NCBI RefSeq assembly: GCF_918698155.1
Contig: NZ_CAKKLX010000011.1
Span: 62,001-126,000, forward strand
Direction: 5' to 3'
Source of the DNA: Roseomonas sp. CECT 9278
GTDB lineage: Bacteria > Pseudomonadota > Alphaproteobacteria > Acetobacterales > Acetobacteraceae
DNA length: 64,000 bases
Positions 56,624 to 64,000 of the stretch are shown here, piece after piece. The position numbers were made by a program, and so were the translations under genes. The notes beneath the pieces are model-generated. The model was not told where the DNA came from. It made no database searches and saw nothing but the letters and a program-made list of their open reading frames with translations. Position 1 is the stretch's first letter, and each line of letters opens with the position of its first letter.

Positions 56624-57295
56624 TCAATCGGCAGCGGCGGCACGCATGGCGGTGATCTCCTCCTCGATCGCCTCCAACGGCATCTCGGCATGCCAGCACG
56701 CCGGGGCGTCCAGCGCATCCGCCAGGCGCCGCTTGTAGTCCGCCTTCGGGATCTCGACCGCGCCGAAGCGCGCCAGGTGGCTGGTCAGGAACTGCGTGTC
56801 CAGCAGCACGAAGCCGCATAGCCTGAGCCGCGCGACCAGGTGCACCAGCGCCACCTTCGACGCATCGGTGGCGCGGGAGAACATGCTCTCCCCGAAGAAG
56901 GCGCCGCCGAGGGCCACGCCATACAGCCCGCCGACCAGCCGCCCCTCCTGCCAGGCCTCGATCGAATGCGCCGCGCGGCGGTCGTGCAGGGCGACGAACA
57001 GGCGCTCGATCTCGGTGTTGATCCAGGTGTCGGCGCGCCCCGGGGCGGGTTCCGCGCAGCCGCGGATCACGCCGGCAAAGTCGCGGTCGGCGGTGATGGT
57101 GAAGCGGCCCGACAGCGCGGTGCGCCGCAACCGCCGCGGCAGGTGGAAGCCGGCATCGATCGGCAGCACGCCGCGCAGCGCCGGGTCCAGCCAGTACAGC
57201 CGGTCCGACCCGCGGCTCTCGGCCATGGGGAACACGCCCGCGCCATAGGCGCGCAGCAGCAGGTCGGGCGTCACCTCCATCTGGCGCCGGCTCAT
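56624..57295 (-). CDS. aat: Leucyl/phenylalanyl-tRNA-protein transferase
   Basis: This 223-residue enzyme attaches Leu or Phe to N-terminal Arg or Lys of proteins, marking them for ClpS-ClpAP. It has the core DLLLRAYGAGVFPMAE, GRADTWINTEIERLFVALH and GGAFFGESMFSRATDASKVAL. The ATG at 57295 has an AGGG stretch upstream; the ATG at 57280 five codons later is an alternative. Aat is a single-copy housekeeping gene and shows no link to the ECF41 operon downstream. The 165 bases upstream (57296-57460) contain nothing recognisable. Confidence 0.95.
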   Translation of the reverse strand: MSRRQMEVTPDLLLRAYGAGVFPMAESRGSDRLYWLDPALRGVLPIDAGFHLPRRLRRTALSGRFTITADRDFAGVIRGCAEPAPGRADTWINTEIERLFVALHDRRAAHSIEAWQEGRLVGGLYGVALGGAFFGESMFSRATDASKVALVHLVARLRLCGFVLLDTQFLTSHLARFGAVEIPKADYKRRLADALDAPACWHAEMPLEAIEEEITAMRAAAAD

Positions 57296-57460
57296 GTGGC
57301 GGCACCCTGCGCGGAGGCGACTGGCGTACGACGGGACATCGCTGCGGCCCTCATTCGCGCGCATCTTCGCACATGCGCGCGAGTCGAGCCGCATCCGATA
57401 CGGCATGGCCGCATGGCCGGCCCTGCGGCCGCGCCCGGGGAGGGGCGGGCCGCGGGCGCG

Positions 57461-57931
57461 TCACTCCTCGTCGTCGTCGGCCGGCGCGACCGGCAGGATC
57501 GCGGTCTCCTTCACGGTGGCCAGGGCCAGCACGATCTCGGTCCGCTCGACACCCGCCTTGCGGCGCAATTCGCCGGCGACGAAGGTTTCCAGCTCGCCCA
57601 GCGTCGCCACCCGCAGCTTCAGCAGGTAGGACCAGGCGCCGGACACCGCATGGCATTCCACCACGGCTTCCAGCGGCAGCAAGGCCTCGCGGAACTTCGT
57701 GTCCGACGTGGCAGGCCTAAGCGCGACGAAGACCCAGGCCAGCAGCGGGCATCCGACCGCCGCCGGGTCAAGGTCCGCCCGCCAGCCGCGGATGGTGCCG
57801 CGTTCCTCCAGCCGCTTGACGCGCTCAGCGGTGGCGGAGACCGAAAGCCCGGCGACCTTGGCGAGTTCTGCCAGGCCGGCCGCCCCGTCATGCTGCAGCG
57901 CGACCAGGATGTTCCGGTCTATGCTGTCCAT
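57461..57931 (-). CDS. Lrp/AsnC-family transcriptional regulator
   Basis: The 156-residue protein has the Lrp N-terminal helix-turn-helix (LAELAKVAGLSVSATAERVKRLEERGTIRGW) here cut to LAKVAGLSVSATAERVKRL, and a RAM ligand domain with VECHAVSGAWSYLLKL. Lrp-type proteins sense amino acids. An acidic tail (DDDEE) closes the protein. It is followed upstream by a decarboxylase gene in the same direction, so it may control amino-acid or polyamine metabolism. Confidence 0.9.
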   Translation of the reverse strand: MDSIDRNILVALQHDGAAGLAELAKVAGLSVSATAERVKRLEERGTIRGWRADLDPAAVGCPLLAWVFVALRPATSDTKFREALLPLEAVVECHAVSGAWSYLLKLRVATLGELETFVAGELRRKAGVERTEIVLALATVKETAILPVAPADDDEE

Positions 57932-58074
57932 GACCGCAGCCTATCCGGCAAACGGGCAGTTGTGAAGGAAATGGATCGGGCGCGATCGGCGAAACCGCGC
58001 CGCGGGCCGGCCCGGACGCGCAGCGGCACCAGCACGGCGCTGCGACGGGTGCCGCCCGGCGCAGGCGGTACAGC

Positions 58075-58103
58075 GGCTGGGCAGTGTCGTCCACCGCCCA
58101 GCC
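58075..58103 (-). terminator. Hairpin after the decarboxylase gene, possible terminator
   Basis: Eight bases after the decarboxylase stop, GGCTGGGC (58075-58082) and GCCCAGCC (58096-58103) form a perfect stem around a 13-base loop. A run of T does not follow on the minus strand, so termination would have to be by another route or this is only an mRNA end structure. The region to the Lrp start (57932-58074) holds no gene. Confidence 0.4.
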
Positions 58104-58111
58104 GTGCCGCG

Positions 58112-59242
58112 TCAGATGTAGTGTTCCTGCAACGGCCGGAAGCCATTGAAGGCCTGCGATGCATAGGTGGTCACATAGGCGCCGGTGGACAACAGTTCGA
58201 CCCGGTCGCCGCAGTCGAGCGCCATCGGCAGGCGGTAGTTGGACTTCTCGTACAGCGTGTCGGTGCTGTCGCAGGTCGGCCCGGCGATGGTCACCGGACC
58301 GTCCGCGCCACCGTCATGCGGCGTGCGGAAGGCGTATTTGATCGCCTCGCCCTCGGTCTCCGCCAGGCCGCCGAAACGCCCGATATCCAGATAGACCCAG
58401 CGCACCGGGTCGTCCTTGCCCTTGCGGGAGACCAGCACGACCTCGGCCGACACCACGCCAGCATCGCCCACCATGAAGCGGCCGGGTTCGATCAGCATCT
58501 CCGGCAGGTCGTTGCCGAAATGCTGGGTCATGGCGCCCATGATGGCATGGCCGAAATCGTCGATGCCCGGCACCTCGGCGCGGTAGCGCACCGGGTAGCC
58601 ACCGCCCAGGTTGACCATGCGCAGCTTCACCCCGGCATCCTTGAGGTCGGTGAACAGCATCGCCACGCGGGCGATCGCGCCCTCATAGGCCGCGGTGCTG
58701 GTCTGCTGGCTGCCGACATGGAACGAGATGCCATAGGGATCGAGGCCGAGCTCGCCGGCCTGCACCATCAGGTCGCGCGCCATGTCCAGCTCGCAGCCGA
58801 ACTTGCGCGACAGCGGCCATTCGGCGCCTTCGTTCTTCACCAGGATGCGGCAATAGACGCGCGCGCCCGGGGCATGGCGGGCGATCTTGTGCAGCTCCGC
58901 CTCGCTGTCGAAGGCGAACATGGTCACGCCGGCCTCATGCGCCGCGCGGATGGCCGAGACCTTCTTCACCGTGTTGCCATAGGAGATCGCGCCGGGCAGC
59001 GCGCCGGCGGCCAGGCAGCCCTGGATTTCCTCCCAGGAGGCGGCATCGAAGGACGAACCAAGGCCGGTCAGCCGCTCCAGGATCGGCGCGGCCGGGTTGG
59101 CCTTCACGGCATAGAACACGCGCGCGAGCGGCAGCGCCGCCTTCAGCGCGCGATAGTTCTGCTCCACCCGTTCCACGTCGACGACGAGGCACGGGGTCGC
59201 AGGCGCGTGGTCGCGCAGATACTCAGCGATCTTCGGGGTCAT
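58112..59242 (-). CDS. Ornithine decarboxylase-type PLP enzyme (fold III)
   Basis: The 376-residue enzyme has Lys47 in FYAVKANP, which binds PLP, HVGSQQTSTAAY, GGGYPVRYR, EPGRFMVGDAG and the C-terminal CDSTDTLYE segment, whose Cys324 matches the catalytic cysteine of eukaryotic-type ornithine decarboxylases. It would make putrescine from ornithine; lysine is a possible second substrate in alphaproteobacterial members. The ATG at 59242 is preferred over a longer frame without similarity. A leader of about 200 bases precedes it. Confidence 0.9.
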   Translation of the reverse strand: MTPKIAEYLRDHAPATPCLVVDVERVEQNYRALKAALPLARVFYAVKANPAAPILERLTGLGSSFDAASWEEIQGCLAAGALPGAISYGNTVKKVSAIRAAHEAGVTMFAFDSEAELHKIARHAPGARVYCRILVKNEGAEWPLSRKFGCELDMARDLMVQAGELGLDPYGISFHVGSQQTSTAAYEGAIARVAMLFTDLKDAGVKLRMVNLGGGYPVRYRAEVPGIDDFGHAIMGAMTQHFGNDLPEMLIEPGRFMVGDAGVVSAEVVLVSRKGKDDPVRWVYLDIGRFGGLAETEGEAIKYAFRTPHDGGADGPVTIAGPTCDSTDTLYEKSNYRLPMALDCGDRVELLSTGAYVTTYASQAFNGFRPLQEHYI

Positions 59243-59475
59243 CGCCGCACCTTTCCAGGCTCCGGTGGACCGCCTGTCCAGGCGACGGCCCAAGGTTGAC
59301 GAAACGGTCGAACGAACCAGCGACCAAATTGAGCCGCCCGGCAGGAAGCCGGACGGGGTTGCCAGAACGCTTGACGTCGTTGCGTAAACCCTTTGGCCGG
59401 AGTGCGGCCGGGGGCCAGAGGCACGTGCGTACTGCGTCTAGGCGCGCCGTATAGGGCGTGCGGTTCCAGGTGCAA
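59243..59475 (-). promoter_or_regulatory. Promoter and long 5' leader of the decarboxylase gene
   Basis: A sigma70-like promoter is visible on the minus strand: TTGCAC at 59475-59470, 16 bases, TATACG at 59453-59448. The message would start near 59441, about 200 bases before the ATG. The leader has a nine-pair hairpin at 59334-59356 with a five-base loop, and a smaller one near 59267. Alphaproteobacterial ornithine decarboxylase genes can carry the speF RNA element; I could not check that this leader matches. The bases 59476-59681 include a poly-A stretch and no gene. Confidence 0.5.
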
Positions 59476-59681
59476 AGGAAAAATTGCACCCCGCCCGAAT
59501 TTTTTTCTCAAACCGGCCGTGATGCCAGGAAACCGCCCAGGGGACGTCGCTGGGTTCGGGCGATTCGACCCGCGGGCGACAGGAATCGCCGGAAGCTTAC
59601 CGGTCCTTCACCCGCTCCGCGGCGCTGCCAGCCCCCGGGCGGGCGCGCCATCATCGCGCCCGGCAAGCAGGGGCAATCGCC

Positions 59682-60239
59682 ATGGCCGTCGCGATCATCG
59701 GCTTCGGCGTCACGATGCTCGAGGATGTCGGGCGCATGCTGCGCGATCCGGCGGGCCAGCCCATCGCGCGCGAGATGGAGGTGGCGGCGGCACGGCCCCT
59801 GGAGCACCTGGCCAAGGCGATCGTCGATGCCTTCGCCTTCGATCTCGACCATGCCTTCGGCTTCTCCAGCGGCCGCACGCGCCGCAGCCTGCTGTCGGCC
59901 GCGCCGCGCTGGGAATTGTTCGCCGACGGTCCGGTCGGCCCCTTCGATCGTGGCCCCCGCGCCGGCAGCGTCCGCCGCACCGCCATCGCCGAGGCCATCC
60001 CGGCGCCCGGGCGGCGGCTGACCTTCCTGTTCGACTAGGGCGACGAATGGCTGTTCGCGGTCGAGGCGCTGGCATTCGCCGAGGCCGCGCCGCGGCGCCG
60101 CTACCCGCGCGTCACCAGCAGGACCGGCGAGGCGCCATCGCAATATCCGCCTGACGAGGAATCGGACAAGGACACCGAGGTGGTCGGCATCGACCCGCGC
60201 ACCGGCGCGCGCATCGTGCTGCGGCCGAAGCCGCGCTGA
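59682..60239 (+). pseudogene. pRiA4b ORF-3-like gene broken by an in-frame amber codon
   Basis: The frame starts MAVAIIGFGVTMLEDVGRML, runs 118 codons to ...RRLTFLFD, meets TAG at 60036-60038, then continues as GDEWLFAVEALAFAEAAPRR to a TGA at 60237. This is the pRiA4b ORF-3/IS1096 TnpR-like family. Its core motif FDYGDEW puts a tyrosine exactly where the TAG stands, so one base change explains the break. Codon use stays G+C-rich at third positions after the stop, which points to a recent event or to a sequencing error. TAG is used as a normal stop elsewhere in the window, for example by prpF and accB. Confidence 0.8.
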
Positions 60240-60323
60240 GCGCACCAGGGCACCGGTGGCCGGCGCGCCGCCGCGCCACCCAACCCCCTGCGCGCCGCGC
60301 GTCAGCCCACCGCGTCGCCCGTC

Positions 60324-61184
60324 TCAGGCCGCCTTGGCGGATGCCGTCGCGTTCTCGTTCGCGCCGCGCTTCAACGCCTGGCGATAGCGGTCGCGGCGCC
60401 ATTGCAGCAGGCGCCAGGCGCCCTTCGCCGCGATATCCGCCATCCGCCCGCGCGGTTCCAGGCCGATCGACTTGAAGATCATGCCCATGCCGCGCTCGAT
60501 GTGATGGAAGCGGTAGAAGCCCATCGCGCGGCCCATGTAGCCGCTGATGCAGCGGTCATGGTCATAGGGCGTGCCCTCGGGCTCGTTGCCGCAGTGGAAG
60601 GCGAAGGCGAGCTCGTCATCCTCGCTTTCCCCGATGCGCCCCAGCGCCACGCGCAGCCGGCGCGGGAAGGACAGGTTCTCGCGGCCCAGGTAGCGCTTCA
60701 GGTGGTCGTAGAACAGCTTGAAGTGGCGGTATTCGTCCGCCGCGATCAGCTTGCAGACCTGCTTCAGCGCGGGCTCGTCGGTCGCGTCCGCAAGGGCGGT
60801 GTAGTAGGACGACGTGCCGGTCTCGACCATGCAGCGCGCGATCAGCTCGCCGCTGCGCGACCCGCGGATCGACGCATCGGCATTCAGCTGCACCTGGTAG
60901 CCGGCGCGGTAGCGCGCGAAGGCGGCGGCGAAATTCCAGCCCGGATCGGCCAATTCGCCCCAGCGGCCGAGCGCATCGCCGTGCTGCGTTTCCTCGACGC
61001 CCCAGTGCTCGGCAGCGGCCTTGAAGTCAGGGTCGTCGTTGAACACGCGCGAGAGGTAGGTGACGTAGTCCGCCGCATTGCGTTCGACCATCGCGGCCGC
61101 CTTGACCAGCGGCACGATCTCCGGATCGACCCTGGAGGGGTCGAAGCGGTCCCAGCCCACCTCGTCGATATGCCAGTGCTTCAT
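60324..61184 (-). CDS. Ferritin-like diiron protein
   Basis: This 286-residue helical protein carries a complete diiron-carboxylate set: Glu34, Glu65 and His68 (EETQH), Glu121, Glu151 and His154 (DEYRH). This E...ExxH...E...ExxH pattern is that of rubrerythrin/ferritin-like and fatty-acid desaturase-type proteins. It has no transmembrane segment or rubredoxin domain. Possible roles are an acyl-ACP desaturase-like oxidase or peroxide defence; the sequence does not decide. It stands alone, followed by the broken pRiA4b-like gene. Confidence 0.75.
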   Translation of the reverse strand: MKHWHIDEVGWDRFDPSRVDPEIVPLVKAAAMVERNAADYVTYLSRVFNDDPDFKAAAEHWGVEETQHGDALGRWGELADPGWNFAAAFARYRAGYQVQLNADASIRGSRSGELIARCMVETGTSSYYTALADATDEPALKQVCKLIAADEYRHFKLFYDHLKRYLGRENLSFPRRLRVALGRIGESEDDELAFAFHCGNEPEGTPYDHDRCISGYMGRAMGFYRFHHIERGMGMIFKSIGLEPRGRMADIAAKGAWRLLQWRRDRYRQALKRGANENATASAKAA

Positions 61185-61315
61185 GCGTACTCCCTCGCCG
61201 GGGCGGGACCCTGGCAGCGCATCATTCCGCGGCCAATCTTCGTGCGCGGCATGGCGGATTCAAGGCGGCTTGGCCAGGCGGCGCGGTGGAGGCCTGGCGC
61301 GCCGCCAGACCTCGC

Positions 61316-61352
61316 GCCTGGTGCCGGGCGGCCTGACCGCCCGGCACCAGGC
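61316..61352. terminator. Strong 16-base-pair hairpin downstream of atpC
   Basis: GCCTGGTGCCGGGCGG (61316-61331) and CCGCCCGGCACCAGGC (61337-61352) pair without mismatch around the loop CCTGA. It lies 173 bases beyond the atpC stop in the 341-base gene-free stretch 61185-61525, and so may end the atp message. There is no T-run. A palindromic repeat is the other option. The rest of that stretch has further G+C-rich symmetry but no reading frame I can support. Confidence 0.55.
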
Positions 61353-61525
61353 CGGCCGGCAGGTTCAGCGGTGGTCTGCCGGTCCGTGGCCGGGCCGCCG
61401 CCCGCCGGACGCGGCGTGCCCGCGGTCGTGGCATCGCGGGAAGGTGACCAGCAAGGGCCGCGCCGCGGGCCCGGAAGGACCGGCAGCGGCGCCTGGACCG
61501 GTCCCGGCGGCTGCGCGCCGACGGC

Positions 61526-61945
61526 TCAGGCCGCCTGCGCGGCGGCCAGCATCGCGCGGGCCGAGAGCAGGCGCGCCATGGCGGCCTCGCGCCTCTCGGG
61601 CGTGGTGCCCTCGGCGGTCTGGAGGTCTGCCAGGGCCTTCTCCGCCTCGGCGATGCGGGTTTCGGCATTCGCGCGCGAAAGTTGGGCGACGGGCGTCGCC
61701 TCGTCGGCCAGGACGGTCACGCGGGTGGGGGTGATCTCGGCGAAGCCGCCGGGCACGAACAGCGCCTCGGTCTCCGCACCGCCCTCGCGCACCGAGATCA
61801 CGCCGCCGCTCAGCGCCACGATCATCGGCGCATGGCCGGGCAGCACGCCCATCTGCCCATCGGCGGCGGGCAGCAGGGCCATCTCGACCGGGCGCGAGAG
61901 CAGCAGCTTCTCGGGGGAGACGAATTCGAGCTGGAAGGTGGCCAT
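61526..61945 (-). CDS. atpC: F1 ATP synthase epsilon subunit
   Basis: The 139-residue protein has the N-terminal beta-sandwich (FQLEFVSPEKLLLSRPVEMALLPAADG, the family start, quoted only as FQLEFVSPEKLL), the MGVLPGHAPMIVAL segment and a two-helix C-terminal part. It is the rotor subunit that couples gamma to the membrane ring and may inhibit hydrolysis. It starts 225 bases after atpD, a wider gap than usual in atp operons, with the two-block repeat in that gap. Confidence 0.95.
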   Translation of the reverse strand: MATFQLEFVSPEKLLLSRPVEMALLPAADGQMGVLPGHAPMIVALSGGVISVREGGAETEALFVPGGFAEITPTRVTVLADEATPVAQLSRANAETRIAEAEKALADLQTAEGTTPERREAAMARLLSARAMLAAAQAA

Positions 61946-62035
61946 CCGTGCAAACCCCTACGACATCGGGGCGCCAAGCGCGCCCACCACCATCACATCC
62001 AGAGCGCCCGAACCAACCCAGCACGCCCTGACCGC

Positions 62036-62142
62036 ATCCGGCCGCACAGCGGCCGGCGCCGCCCATAAGGCCTTCCCCTCAAGCGCACCAGCGGTGCGGC
62101 GCAGACAAGGGCGGCGGATGCCGCCCGCCCGGCGTCTGAGGG
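62036..62142. repeat. Two-block intergenic repeat, copy 2
   Basis: Block A (62036-62058) is identical over 23 bases to 45529-45551 and forms the hairpin CCGGCCGC-ACA-GCGGCCGG. Block B (62127-62142) reads GCCCGGCGTCTGAGGG, one base different from copy 1. The bases between the blocks differ in the two copies. It fills most of the 225-base gap between atpD and atpC, where no gene is seen. Confidence 0.65.
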
Positions 62143-62170
62143 ACCAAACAAAAACTCGATCGAGGAGGCG

Positions 62171-64000
<1,830 letters not shown>

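Noticed and set aside
61185-61525. Possible small gene in the ferritin-like/atpC gap
   Set aside because: The open frames are Arg/Pro/Ala-rich composition effects, and the stretch is dominated by inverted repeats.

Overview
The window is high-GC alphaproteobacterial chromosome. The end bears part of an F1 ATP synthase operon (atpG-atpD-atpC, minus strand), and there is an aroQ-accB-accC operon. The density of orphan Bug-type solute receptors, CaiB CoA-transferases, peptide-type ABC importers and hydantoinase genes resembles Acetobacteraceae of the Roseomonas type. That placement is inferred from gene content, not from a marker-gene comparison. Start/stop overlaps (ATGA, GTGA, TTGA) are common, and GTG or TTG starts had to be chosen for several genes.

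Region by region. 1-9056: the C-terminal part of a flavin dehydrogenase, prpF and acnD (methylaconitate chemistry), a Bug receptor, a possible small ORF and a second aconitase. 9119-22778: a divergent acyl-CoA catabolic cluster. Its minus arm runs acyl-CoA dehydrogenase, thiolase-fold protein, DUF35 protein, MaoC hydratase, CitE-type lyase, second MaoC, acyl-CoA ligase, two Bug receptors and a CoA-transferase. Its plus arm runs acyl-CoA dehydrogenase, CoA-transferase, Bug receptor and a MarR regulator. The thiolase-fold protein lacks the nucleophilic cysteine and sits beside a DUF35 gene, which suggests a retro-aldolase route. 22790-28631: nitronate monooxygenase-like gene, a divergent DHQase-like gene, a complete TRAP transporter and two tandem GntR regulators. 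28649-41450: a BrkB membrane protein, a complete peptide-type ABC importer, hyuB-hyuA and an orphan molybdenum hydroxylase large subunit. 41451-43459: a palindrome, a deleted IS5-like element and two FkbM methyltransferases. 43503-50857: a second peptide-type ABC operon and a divergent paralogous binding protein.

50865-57931: a guanidine exporter gene preceded by a two-hairpin guanidine-II (mini-ykkC) riboswitch, accC, accB, aroQ, thiS-thiG, a VOC protein, an ECF41 sigma factor with its carboxymuconolactone-decarboxylase partner and a recognisable ECF41 promoter, aat, and an Lrp regulator. 58112-64000: an ornithine-decarboxylase-type gene with a long leader, a pRiA4b ORF-3-like gene broken by one amber codon, a diiron ferritin-like protein, and the atp genes.

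Most of the region up to 50 kb looks like uptake plus CoA-dependent breakdown of small organic acids, peptides or cyclic amides, with substrates that cannot be read from sequence. The rest is mostly housekeeping. I found no rRNA, tRNA or CRISPR array. I did not find a wholly new system. The strongest regulatory finds are the guanidine-II riboswitch and the ECF41 circuit; the most interesting enzymatic ones are the cysteine-less thiolase/DUF35 cluster and the DHQase paralogue with altered active-site positions.
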